This document shows, piece by piece, positions 19,714-30,394 of a stretch of 64,000 nt of DNA. The DNA is from Agriotes lineatus (taxonomy: Eukaryota > Arthropoda > Insecta > Coleoptera > Elateridae), in the NCBI GenBank assembly GCA_940337035.1, contig CALNHX010005154.1, positions 48,662 through 112,661 of the forward strand, written 5' to 3'. Made by a program: the position numbers and the translations under genes. Positions within the stretch are counted from its first letter, which is position 1; each line of letters starts with the position of its first letter. Below the pieces are notes generated by a model, which made no database searches, was not told where the DNA came from, and saw only the letters and a program-made list of their open reading frames with translations.

Positions 19714-22608
19714 CAAGTCCTGGTGGTTTGATGTGCTTGATTTTTTTTAATTGAATGTATGTGTGAAAGGTTTAGTGTGTTTGAGATTTTCTTTGTGTCT
19801 TCTTCTTAGTTTGGTGATAACTCTGTTATGAGTGTGATGGTGATGTGTTTGAAGCAGTTTGCTTTTGCGGGATTTATAAGCCTCCTTCTAGTTAGGTTGG
19901 CGTGGTGTAGTTGATTGCTTCTTTTCCTTTTCTATTTGGGGTGTTGATTGTGATGTGGGTTCGATGTTGGTGTGTCTGAGGGATTCGCTCTGCGGTTTTC
20001 TTTTAATCCTTGATGATTTTTAGGTCTCTCAGTACATCTTTCTAGTTTGGGTTGGCATACAGTTCTTCGATTGGCTCTTTCATCTTCTTCTGGTTTGTTG
20101 GTAAGATAACGTGGCTTGGTGTTGGTGTGTTTGGGAGATTTTGCTTATGCAGATATCACGTCTCTCAAACCATCTTCCTAGTTTGATTATGGTAGTTATT
20201 ATTTGTTGGATCTTCAATTTTATTTTCCTTTGTTTCTGATGAGGTTCGAGTACGCCCGTTGGGTAAGATAGGTTTTTGATTGTGATTTCTGAATCGTCGA
20301 TTAGCTCTTTAGTTATCGAGATTAGGTTTGTGGTGGTTCCTTCGGTGGCTGTTTTTGTGTCCCCGAATTGAGTGGTATCTATTTTTCCTGGGGGTGATTC
20401 TCATTCCTTGTTGTGTAACGATGTTAGACATGTTTGAGAAAACGGTTTGGTGATGTAATGGCGGCAGCATACCTTTGAATTGTGTGTACCATTATCCCTT
20501 AGCTTCAGAGATTGGTGAATTGTTAAGTGGACCTGATGAAGCTCCGTTGGTATGCGGATTTTTGGATCTTGGGTACTGTTATGGGACGATTTCCCGGAGT
20601 CTTTGTGACTGGTTATTTGTCATTGGGTTGCTGGCTGGCTTGGTAAATTGGAACTTAATTCTTTTCTCAATACATTGTCCCTTCCTTCGACTAATGTAAT
20701 TGGTTCTTCTCCTGTTATTTCTTCCGCTTTCGATCTTCTGGTGGTTTCTGTGTGTATTGATAGACTTTGTTTCTTCGGGTTTTTTTTTATGTAGTCGTTT
20801 TATGGTATAGAGCTCTAGCAGTGTATTGGTGTGTGGTTCTTTTGGTGTCGGTCAGCCTTCAGCTGGATCGTTAGTATGATTGTGGTTTTGTGTGAACTTG
20901 CGGTTGTGGAATATTCTCTCCTTTCTTTTGATTGGGTTTATATTTCATATAGGGTGGTTGGATGGGCACTGTAGGGAAGGTCACTTTAGGGAGCATTTTT
21001 ATCTTGCTTTCCCTCTTGTAAAGTATAGGGTGGTTGGTTGGGCATTGCAGGGAAGGTCACTGTAGGGAGCTATTTCATCTAGTTCTTCCTATAATAACAC
21101 TGGAGTAGCTTGCAGATAGCTGTTGAGTTCATTGTGTGGTTTGACTTGCATTCGTGTCGAGTGAAGTTCATCTTTCGCTTTAGCGTAGGTTTGAGTTAGC
21201 TTGTTGGGTTTTGTTGGATACCTTTTTGGGATTTTGGTGGCGTAGCTGTTGTTGTATGGTTACCTTCAGCTATGTGTATTGTGTGAGTTTTTTTTTTGGT
21301 ATCCATTTCGCTTACGCGGATTTAGATCCACAAGTGAGTCTCGAATCCTTGTTTTGGTTTCACTTTTGGTCATGCTTGGAGTTGGAGAACGGTTTCGTTT
21401 ACTCATTTAGAGTATCGGCTTGTTCCGGATTTATGGGACCTGCCTCTGTCCCCGAGTTAATGTCCTTTAGTTTCCTTTTGAGCCGTTGTTGCCGAATGAA
21501 GTCTTTGGTATGATCTGCTGCTGTGATTGGTTATTCCAGCTGTTATTGAATTTCGTGTAAAGTATAGGGTGGTTGGAAGGGCACAGTAGGGTAGGTCACT
21601 CTTTGGGGAACTTTTAATATCTTGTTCTTTTCCCATTTTAAGGTATATGGTGGTTGGAAGGGCACAGTCGGGAAGGACACTATTTGGGAAACTTTAATAT
21701 AGAAGTACAACTTCTCCGTTTCTTTTAGGTATCCCTTGGGGTTTGGGGATATAGGGTGTTTCCCTACAATACAAAATTTTTAAGATGACCAGTCCTTCAT
21801 TCTTCGCCTTCTTTTCTTCTTAAAGCTTTGTCTATATTTCTCTCTTGTAATGTAGTAAATGTCGATTTTGTTTTGAATGAACTGTTTACTTAGATGAATG
21901 ACAATTTGTTTTCTTTTATTTCTCTTTGATCTGGGGCGGATGAAATCTCTGGGGATGAGTGATTGTAGGATGTGGATGAAGATTGGTGGGGATTTTCTTC
22001 AGGCCGTTCGGGGCGCTGAAGGATCCCTCCGTCGGAGCGTATGAGAGTTGTGTGGATGTTGGCTTCTGCCTCTCACTTTTTTGGTTTCTTTAACCCTCTG
22101 TCACTGGGGTTACTTCCTCCCCAGGCGTGTCAAAAGGAAAACCCTGGTTATTCTTCGTTTTGGCTTAACTATTTTCGGTCTGACAGTACCTGAAACTGTG
22201 TGGAGGTGTGCTTCCGCCTCGGGGGTTTATTGGAAGTTGTCAGGGGGGGTACGCTGTAGGGATTTGGAGTGATTTTGGGGGGTTCATGGGGGTGGAACTT
22301 CTTCACGACAGGTTGTTACAGGGTTGTTCACCGGCGCAGCATTTACATCCAGCAGCGACGAACAATCTTGATCCTTGTCGTGGGGTTGATCTGGTCCTGG
22401 GTTCCTCCTGGGGTCATCACCGTCTCTACAGTGTAGTTGCTTGTTTGTGGTGTGGGTATTGGGTTTTTTTTTAGGTTAATTGTTAGAGACGTCTTATGAC
22501 AGACGGTTTACTGACTCTCTAGCGTATATGTATGTATCCTTTTAGGATAAAGTTTTTATTTAGTTAAAAATTTCGTTGAATTTTTTCCTTTCTGGTAAGG
22601 GGGGAGTT
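19714..22608. other. G/T-rich noncoding interior of LTR element
   Basis: About 2.9 kb of strongly strand-biased G+T sequence without a long reading frame. It contains four diverged copies of a module like AGGGTGGTTGG-AAGGGCA-AGGGAAGGTCACT (starting near 20951, 21027, 21565 and 21645). It lies where a 3' untranslated spacer would be, upstream of the polypurine tract. Confidence 0.6.
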
Positions 22609-23499
22609 TGTTACGTGTCAAAAGCGTTTGATATTAATACTAGTGTTGAATGAGGAATCTAGTGAGAGTGACGCGATAAAAATTAATATCAGATTGGCTT
22701 TGTTCGTTGCTAGAGGAGATATAAAAACAAGGTTGGTTTTGTTTGAGAGAAAATTTGTATATCAGCTTTTAAAAAAGGCAAGAGTTTTCGTGGGGTGTAA
22801 ATGACAATCTCGCCATTTATTATGGTTTGGTGATAGTAAAGAATTGGGTTACTAGCCAGCCGTTTCTGTAAGGGAGATCATTAAGCAGATGTCATTTTTC
22901 CAATGAATATTTATATTCAAGCTGTGAAGCGATCTGGGAAACACGAATACAACGATTGCGAAGTTTATTGCCTGTGAACAGGGTATGTAGTTTAATGTGG
23001 AATTTGCCTTTTGTTACCTGGAAATTCGATTTATAGCAACAACTATTAGGCGGAAAATCTTGGAAAGCTAATCTACCGCAGTATTGGGGGTCGATGTATA
23101 GCGAATGACAGCCGAGGTTGGAACCTGTCAAGCTGACATGTGATAGGAGTAACGGGACGTATTAAATGTCTGCGAGTATATCGGCACAAAGATAAGTGTT
23201 GTAGCTAGAATCTGATGATATTTTTGCATATAAAAACTGTGTAACCATTAAACTTACGAGCGGTTTAAGTTAAACTATTTGGGGTACCCTGCGTGAGGTA
23301 GTAATAGTAAAGATGCTAATTGTCTGATCGATGGTAGTAATGTTCGAGTAGTAATAAAACCAGCTACAAGTATTGCTTTCTTTCATTTTGATAGGTAGTT
23401 CAATAATCGTATTGTTATTAGTTGATAGAAAGTGAAGTTACAAGTTTCTTGGCTTATATCAGTATATTTGAGTTTAACGTGTTGGCGCCATTTATAACA
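22609..23499 (+). repeat. Probable 3' LTR
   Basis: Starts TGTTACG after the polypurine run; TATAAAA at about 22713 and another at about 23238, AATAAAA at about 23353, and a TAACA end. The right boundary rests only on the inverted TGTTA/TAACA match. Confidence 0.45.
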
Positions 23500-24053
23500 T
23501 CATAAACTAGAATCCGCGACGTCTTCACTGATGCTAGAGACGGGCCTCAAATATACTTTTATAGTGATCGATTGTTAACTAAGAGATATAGCGATGACCT
23601 AAAGGTAGGTAAAGGAATTTATAGATAAATATAGCTAACAGTCCTTTCTAATGGTTTTTGATACTTCCTTATTGATGGCATTCATTTTAGTGTTGTCCAA
23701 ATATTGGCCTAATATACTGCTACCAGAAGTGGTGGTGCTGGCATAGTACCGGCAAATGTTACTGGGCCTCTGGCCTTAATCGGGTACGGATGTGGCTGGA
23801 TACTGATATCAACATTTGGCCAGCATAAGGCCATGATATTACCAGCACAACGATATTTTAGTGTGCCGGTATTGATCCATTACTGTTACTGTGCTTACCC
23901 TGCACTCCATGCTCATGCCTTTTTGTTACTGGGCCACATATAGTAATTTAGCATAATATAGTAGTATAATAAATAATAAATCGCACTTTAATATTTCAAT
24001 TATTTTATTACTTGTACCTAACCCAAATATTTTCCAAGGTACAGAAAATATCA
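23500..24053. other. Unassigned spacer
   Basis: Contains a loosely self-complementary block rich in GGCC, CCAG and CTGG motifs (about 23695-23940) that could be an old DNA element. No boundaries or coding signal can be defended. Confidence 0.3.
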
Positions 24054-24246
24054 CACAAGTAAAACATTTATCCTAAATATAAATTAAATTAAAATAAATT
24101 TCTGCAAAAATTGTTATGTGTTGCAACTGTAATAATAATCATATTTAAATAAAACGTTTATCCGAATCCTAATTATAAATTAACTTAAAATAAACTTCTA
24201 CAAAAATTGTTAGGTGTAGGAACTGTAATAATAATACTCAGTTTTG
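24054..24246. repeat. Two-copy tandem repeat, about 95-bp unit
   Basis: AAATAAACTTCTACAAAAATTG (second copy) parallels AAATAAATTTCTGCAAAAATTG (first), and both units end with AACTGTAATAATAAT. The copies are about 85% alike by eye. Confidence 0.75.
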
Positions 24247-24590
24247 TTTGTTTTTCATTCTGTTGGTTCGTCCTCCTCTTCTATCGGCAGCATTTCTGAA
24301 CCAAAGTTTAATCATATTTTCAACTTCTTGTTGGGTTGTTTGTTTACACAATACATTTTTTCTCACAACTAAAAAAATAAAATATTACTTTTAACTAAGT
24401 ACGATCTTACCAATTATCAATTTAATAATATTTTTTAATTCTGCAAAACGTAGTTTTTATTTGGCTGCGCATCGGTATTGCAGTGCTAAATCATGGTTTA
24501 TAATTGTTGATAGCACTCGAAGAGTTGTGTTCCCCACATTTTTTTCCACCAATCATTTGAAGAACACATACCTAAAGAGTAATGATTTTA
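24238..24590 (-). pseudogene. DUF4806-like gene remnant
   Basis: The upstream part (about 24590-24411) contains NDWWKKMWGTQLFE and, one frame over, LRVLSTIINHDLALQYRCAA and KLRFAELKNIIKLIIG. A donor GTAAGA and an acceptor TTTTTTTAG bracket a very short intron (24410-24369), and the downstream exon reads VLCKQTTQQEVENMIKLWFR then NAADRRGGRTNRMKNKQN-stop. This order matches the C-terminal DUF4806 domain of insect uncharacterised proteins, whose function is unknown. A frameshift and an in-frame TAA near 24465 mark it as decayed. The N-terminal part is absent. Confidence 0.55.
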
Positions 24591-24626
24591 ATATGTAATC
24601 TATGTTAAATTAATAATAAACATATA

Positions 24627-25787
24627 AACTCATCTGGACACCACGAAATGTAAATTCAAACTGCTATAAAAAGTATTATAACAATAAATGTTACAGGTAT
24701 GAAAGAATTTTATTTGGCCGATTACATATTGTTAAGCAGAAATAAAAAATGGAAACCTGATAAATTATTGTGTAAACAATGTAAGAGGGGTGATGCAGCA
24801 TATGTTTGAGTTGGCACTAAGGAGGTTGGTACCAAGGCGAGAGGCTGTGTTGGCATGACGATGGCTAACGTTATAAAATAGCTATTTATGCAACAAGTGC
24901 TAAAAGTTGACGTTTATGCACTAGACATGAAAATTATGAAACGAAGCCGAAGGCTGAGTTTCATAACATGGCTAGTGCATAAACGACTGTTAGCACGCGT
25001 TGCATACAATATTTTATCGACGACCTTAATTTTACTGTTACTAATCCATAAATATCGATTTAACAAAGGTTTGCATCTATGACAGTTAGAATTTATGTCA
25101 TAATAAAGAGAGGGCCTTGGCGCGCAGGTGAATGTTTGTGAAACCAATACTGTCAAAGTCCGTTAGGTATCAAAGGTAATTATTAATACTACACATATGA
25201 CCGTATTCATTACATAACACTTTAATTATTTCAAAAACACTTTACCTCTAACGCAAGAAGTAACTAGAATAACTTTACAACTTCACTTCCAGTTCGAAAT
25301 TGTGGTATATAACCTCACTTCACTTTATTCCACACATGCGCTAAAAGTAAACAGCTGATTTCTTTAAACACGTTAACAGTAGTTTATTTATCTCGAACGA
25401 AAAGTGGCATTTTATAGAACGAGAAAGTTGTTTACCTCCGAGGCGTCAGCCGAGGACGGAATTACTTGCGAGGATCTTTAAAAACTTGTAAATCATTTCA
25501 AATTGCATGTCAACAACTGACGTATAATTTTAAAGTATCTACTTGAATTTTAAAATTTTACTTTAAAGTACTAGGGCTTTAATGTTCAATTTTTTGTACC
25601 ATAAATAATCCAAAAAATGTCATTTTTGTATGAAATAAATTATAAAACGTGTCTTTTAGTGAAATAAGTTAGTGCTAAAAGGCCTACTTTTAGTAGTGGT
25701 CGTAGATAATAGTATATTATGTAGCAAGTTTTATAAACTTCATTTTAGTTACGAGCGAAGCGTAGTGGAGCGAGTGTTTAATAATAA
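24627..25787 (-). repeat. 1.2 kb dispersed repeat, copy 2 (inverted)
   Basis: Reverse-complement counterpart of 7439-8658. It begins CTCATCTGGACACCACGAAA and includes the same noncoding blocks. It differs by a longer internal hairpin at 24882-25011 and by a rebuilt left arm. The two copies in opposite orientation about 17 kb apart could pair as a large inverted repeat. Confidence 0.7.
24882..25011. repeat. Long hairpin with GAAGCCGAAGGC centre
   Basis: TATGCAACAAGTGCTAAAAG at the left pairs with CTGTTAGCACGCGTTGCATA at the right; ATGAAAATTATGAAACGAAG pairs with the CTGAGTTTCATAACATGGCT side. The centre CGAAGCCGAAGGCTGAG resembles the centres of other palindromes in the window. Confidence 0.75.
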
Positions 25788-26099
25788 CATTTTGCTTTCT
25801 AAACAAAACTGCTGCGTTTCACTGGATTTCATTCTGCAATGAGCATCGGTGTTGAGTAGACGTTGTTAGTTTGTGCTGCACTTATTGTGTTAGTTTATTT
25901 GTCAGATTGCAATTTTAAAACGTTAAAAATGAAAGGGTGCTTGATTCACCTACATTTATCAATAATTTGATGACAAAAATACGTGAAGATCATGAAAATA
26001 CAAGTTGAGAAAAAAAATACAGATGTATGCAGATGCAGACAAGGTAGACCAACTATAACTAGAGCTAGCAAAAGTTAAAGCGGAAGCTGCAACTGCGCG

Positions 26100-26510
26100 A
26101 GATTAGAAAAGTACTCTCGCCGCAATTATCTTAGATTGTATGGAGTACCTGAAAATAAAGACGAGAATACAGATGACGTAGTGGTTAAGTTATGTAAAGA
26201 TAAACTAGGATTGTCAATATCTGCCTCTATGATTGACTGCAGTCATCGCCTCCACGGTAAAGAGTCCGCCCATAGACCAATAATCGTTAAATTTGTCAGA
26301 AGAAGCACTGAGAAGTACAATAAAAAGCAACTAAAATGCACAAAAATTGTAATAAGAAAAGACTTAACGAAACGCAGAGCACAACTTCGCAAGGAAGCAG
26401 TCAACAAGTTTGGAAACACGAAGGTTTGGACATCAGAAAGAAAAATACTGGCAGAAAATGAAAACGGTATAATACGAATTACGAACTCTGAAGATCTCCC
26501 GCAATCTTAA
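26100..26510 (+). pseudogene. ORF1 of CR1-like element (25.8-29.4 kb)
   Basis: After an in-frame stop near 26103 the sequence reads LEKYSRRNYLRLYGVPENKD, then RPIIVKFVRRSTEKYNKKQ, KIVIRKDLTKRRAQLRKEAV and VWTSERKILAENENG, the RRM-like half of a non-LTR ORF1 protein. The N-terminal coiled-coil half is degenerate at about 25960-26100. Confidence 0.7.
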
Positions 26511-26588
26511 TGTAATTACAGCAAACCACCAAACCAGTGGTTCGATCTTTGTTAAATTATATATACTCCTCGAAGCAAGCAAGGATAC

Positions 26589-27835
26589 GCAGTGGCGTAA
26601 CTTCAAATTTTGGGCCCGGGGACCATGATCGTCACCAGGCCCGGGGGCCGTGATGGTCACCGGGCCCCTTAATTGCCAAGTGTAAGTCCTATTCTTGCCA
26701 AAGCATTTTTGGTTATCATTTTTCAATATGTTTTTTAATTCATAAGTAGAAACATCAAAGCAAAATGAACAATAGCGAGATACGCGTTTTTTTATTGAAA
26801 ATAATAATAATAATAATAAATATAAATCCCGTAAGCCTACGCACTAAAGGAACAAACAAAAACAATTATATCCGGAATTCGGAACTTCCGTACGTTTCGA
26901 GGTACAATTCAAAGTATAACTTTGCTTTAACTGCTGATCTGCTAATCAAGAAGATATCTTCTAGACTTCTGATTAGCAAAAGATGTAATGATGTCTGATG
27001 TATGAACATTTCTCGCTCTCTGCTTCTCAATAGAGATCAGTGCCAGACTTGATAAGCGATGTGGAGACATGGTGCTGCGAAGGTAGGCCTTGATGAGCTT
27101 CAACTTTGAAAATGATCTTTCTGCACTAGCCACACTGACAGGTATGGTCAGAAAAAGCACACAAGCAGTACATAGATCAGAAAAATTAGATGCCAATAGA
27201 TTTTCAACAATTAGAATTGCTTCGGTATTTTCTACGACCATCTCCATCTCCTGTTCTGATTCTACGAGCTTTACTTCTGTAGACACCTCACGAGAAGATA
27301 AGGTCTCCATAGGTGTAGATTTACGAAAATAATCGGAGACTTTTGGTATAGTTTGCTTAATTTCAATTTGCTTTCCTTTTAAGTTCTTGCGCTTTTGTGC
27401 GCCGCTTAAAGGTTTACTCATGTTCGGTACGACTGCACCGATCACACCGGAGTTGCAACGTTGCAAGACCTGTATGTAAGACCGTGACCGAAAATGCTTT
27501 GTTAGCACTATTTATTAGGTACCTGTATTATTAATTTATTAGGGTATTGGGTATCAATTAATCTGAGATGACTGCGAAGTACGTGCACGTGCAAGACGTG
27601 GTGCATCGCGTGTACAGAAATTATTTTATTTTAAATTTATACCAAACAGATAACTTTTTGGCATGTTTTAGATTTCTCTGGGGGTTTCTTGTGTTTTTCC
27701 CGGACTCATTGAAACTTAATACGGGACCGAGTTTGGACCTGCCGGGCTTTAAACTTCAGGAGGCCCGTTAGGCCCCCTGAAGTTCAGGGCCCGGGAGCCG
27801 CTGCCCCCTTTGTCCCCTCTGTAGTTACGCCTCTG
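26589..27835 (-). mobile_element. hAT element (ZMYM1 type), internally deleted, intact TSD
   Basis: The element starts CAGTGGCGTAACT and ends AGTTACGCCTCTG, which are inverted hAT-type termini. Both sides carry the same 8 bp, AGGATACG (26581-26588 and 27836-27843), a perfect hAT target duplication. The ends are very G+C-rich (GGGCCCGGGG) compared with the surroundings. It sits in the spacer of a CR1-like retrotransposon. At 1247 bp it is far shorter than an autonomous hAT. Confidence 0.92.
26942..27508 (-). pseudogene. hAT transposase fusion remnant, 188 aa
   Basis: The N-terminal part, SKPLSGAQKRKNLKGKQ with IPKVSDYFRKS, is the start of ZMYM1-like hAT transposases. It is joined directly to the C-terminal dimerisation segment LTIPVSVASAERSFSKLKLI then YLRSTMSPHRLSSLALISIE. 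The zinc-finger and DDE catalytic region between them has been deleted in frame, leaving an open but non-catalytic reading frame. Such a product could in principle dimerise with a full transposase; that is inference. Confidence 0.85.
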
Positions 27836-28023
27836 AGGATACGCTTAACGAAAACATTTGCAGCATTTGTACCTGATAACGATAAGTGATAATATTATTT
27901 ATTTGTTGATTCTCATACCGAACTTCTACAAGGTCATCATTATTTTTATGTTGTGTTCAACAGAATGATTTTTGTTATTCTTATTTAGATCTAGTTTGGT
28001 TTTAGGTATGAATTTTTTGTAAA

Positions 28024-28929
28024 ATGGTATTCCGTTTATCGAAAGTGGCACATCAGAATATCCTTTCACTCATTCCGAAACTGTTTGATATTAAATACCA
28101 TCTACTGGATTTAGATTTTGATATTGTAACTTTAGCTGAAAGTTGGTTAACGCAGGGGGTGAGTAGTGATTATTTAAAAATTAATGGTTACCAACTTGTT
28201 CGCGAAGACCGCGGTGCGCGTGGTAGTGGTGTTTGCATATATTTACGTTCATGTTTTAAATTTAAAATTATCGAAACTCCCGATTCTATCGAACAACTTT
28301 GGATTAGTTTGAAGTTATTCAATACTACTTTAATTATCGGTGTAGTCTATAAACCGCCTAATGTTAATTATAATTTTTCTTGTGATCATTTAGAGCAATC
28401 TCTTGAATTGTGTATGTCTGTCTCTGGCAATTTACCCTCTCTTGGGGATGTAATTATCGATTTATTGACTACTACCGATTATAGCTGCACTTATTTTAAG
28501 AACATGATTGATTCTGTCAATGACCAGCAAATTATTTCTATTCAGCTACATTTTTGGATATAGGTAATTTTAACCTCCAATGTTAAATGCGTTGTTGATT
28601 CAGGGGTTCGTGGATTACATTTATGTGATCAGGAATTGGTTTTCTGCCATTTGTCTATACATAAACCTGTTTCTCAGCCCATCTTCAGAACATATCGTTG
28701 TTTTAAGAATTTTGACCAAGAACGCCATAGTAGAGAACTAGCATCCATACCGTTTCAGAGATTGTTTCATATGGAGAAGGTGGATGATAAAATCAATTAT
28801 TTAAATTTTAACCTCTTTATTGCAATAAACAAACATGCTCATATAAAAACTACTAAACTTACTAAGAAGTATGTACAGGGTGTTTGCTCAAATTTTGAGA
28901 GCTTCTACCGACTTTGTTATTCCAGATAG
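28024..28929 (+). pseudogene. Endonuclease of CR1-like element (25.8-29.4 kb)
   Basis: The frame from 28024 shows AHQNILSLIPKLFDI, DIVTLAESWL (catalytic Glu), INGYQLVREDRGARGSGVCI and LIIGVVYKPP. The usual GDFN box is altered to GDVIIDL. A stop near 28560 precedes LCDQELVFCHLS (SDHE changed to CDQE) and the linker FRTYRCFKNFD. The endonuclease would be inactive. The frame ends where the RT deletion starts. Confidence 0.75.
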
Positions 28930-29102
28930 AAAAAAATTGTTCAGATAAAAATTATAGGGTATTATCCAAACCGTCCAAATTTGCTACTTAAAGAAACAAT
29001 TGATCATCACCGGTAAACTTTTTGACTTATTGTGCTGAGATTTATGGTTCCTGTATAACTCAAGATTTAGCTAATCGAATTCAAAGAGTTTAAAATTCTT
29101 GC

Positions 29103-29381
29103 ATGCGACTTATTTTTGGTATTCAGAAATACGATCATATATCGCATAAGAACACTGAACTCGGTTGGCTTTCTTTGGCGAATAGAAGAAGGTTATTAAC
29201 TACAACGCTGTATGACACAATAATCACTGATAAAATTCCGATTTATTTATATAAAATAATCTCGTATCGGGAAGATATTCACGATATTAATATAAGAATC
29301 AAGCACACTATGACACCACCCTATCATAAAACAGCCTTTTATGAACTCAGTTTTCGATATCAAAACTTCCTGTTAATATAA
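29103..29381 (+). pseudogene. C-terminal end of CR1-like ORF2
   Basis: MRLIFGIQKYDHISHKNTEL then GWLSLANRRRLL and YLYKIISYREDIHDINIR match the conserved C-terminus seen at 9519-9866 and 32660-32800. Confidence 0.75.
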
Positions 29382-29520
29382 AAATATTTTCGGTAAATTC
29401 GTTTAAAAACATCTCTACCATTTTCTTCTAAACCAATAAAACTTAACAATATAAATAATGAGTGTTGATTCACTAGACGAGCATCTATCCGTAAGATTGT
29501 CTTTTCATTTATTTATTTTT

Positions 29521-30173
29521 ACTTCCTTTTACAATAAAGGAAGTATTGGATTCACCCCAAAAATTCGAAATTGAGTTTTCAACAGATCTTCACGTTTTAG
29601 AGTCCCCTGATCCCAAAAAACATATTTTTTTTCATTGGTCTGTGTGTCTGTCTGTCTGTCTCTGTGTGTCTGTCTGTGAACAGAATATCTCAAAAACGAA
29701 AAGAGGTATGGCGTTGAAACTTCATATATAAGTTTTGTGTACTATGTATATGAGACAGCAAGCTTTTGAAAAAAATCGCATAACCGGAAGTAGGTGTTTA
29801 CTCTTGTGATTTTTCAGTTTTTTTCGATTTTTACAAAAACCGCTCTAACGATTTTTTTTTAACTTTATATTTTTATTACATTTTGAATGTGTATTGATGT
29901 GAGATAGGTGATTTTCCAGTTGAATACTTCTAAAATGGGTTTCTTTTGTTTTTTTGTCTATTTTTTTTATTAACTCTTATTTTAAATAGAACATCCGGTA
30001 TATTATTGCATTTTGAATTCATCTTACAATTCTAGAGAAAATTTGTCTCTTCAACTAACGCTCTATTTTGTACCGTTTTTGCAGAATTTGTAATTTTTAA
30101 AAAATTTTGACAAATGTTTAAAAATTAAAAATGAAATTTTTGACTAATTATAAGAACACTGTAAAAGGAAGTT
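29521..30173. mobile_element. Non-autonomous DNA element with ACTTCCTTTTACA ends
   Basis: The left end ACTTCCTTTTACA (29521-29533) is inverted at 30161-30173 (TGTAAAAGGAAGT). Just inside the left end the motif is repeated in the other direction (AAAGGAAGT). A TCTG/TGTC microsatellite lies at 29640-29678. The interior has no transposase. It lies between two CR1-like elements. Confidence 0.6.
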
Positions 30174-30394
30174 GTGTGAGTGTATCACACCAGATTTTTT
30201 TGTTCTGTTTAATGCTGCGAGTGTCATCGTGCTAATGGAAGAATATTAGGGTTAGTTTAGTTTTAGTTAAGTTAGTTGCCGGCATTTTGTTTTCTTCATG
30301 AAATCTATTTTTCAAAGTGCAGGTGGAAAATCAAGCAAAGCGCTTGAACTAGTACCTTGTGGTTTCCCCATATCATTTTTGCAATTAGTGAACA

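Larger units (their letters stand above)
19620..23499 (+). mobile_element. Gutted LTR retrotransposon (BEL-like ends)
   Basis: A 94-bp block at 19620-19713 (TGTTACGTGTCAAAAGC to ATTAATATCAGATTGGCTT) is repeated almost exactly at 22609-22702. The second copy is preceded by a purine run AAGGGGGGAG (22598-22606), as expected for a polypurine tract before a 3' LTR. The 3' LTR probably ends at TAACA (23495-23499), giving inverted TGTTA/TAACA ends and about 891 bp. The 5' LTR is cut after 94 bp, so the primer site, gag and pol are gone. No target duplication is seen. The BEL/Pao assignment rests on the TGTTACG end only. Confidence 0.65.
25830..29395 (+). mobile_element. CR1-like retrotransposon with internal deletion
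   Basis: ORF1 (to 26510), endonuclease (from 28024) and the extreme C-terminus (29103-29381) of the same family as the 9-13 kb element, but on the plus strand. The reverse-transcriptase core is missing between about 28880 and 29000. A hAT element is inserted at 26589-27835. The 5' boundary is uncertain. Confidence 0.7.

Noticed and set aside
20475..22474. Several frames in the G/T-rich LTR interior
   Set aside because: Composition-driven, Trp/Cys/Val-rich, with no domain and no conservation between the repeated modules.
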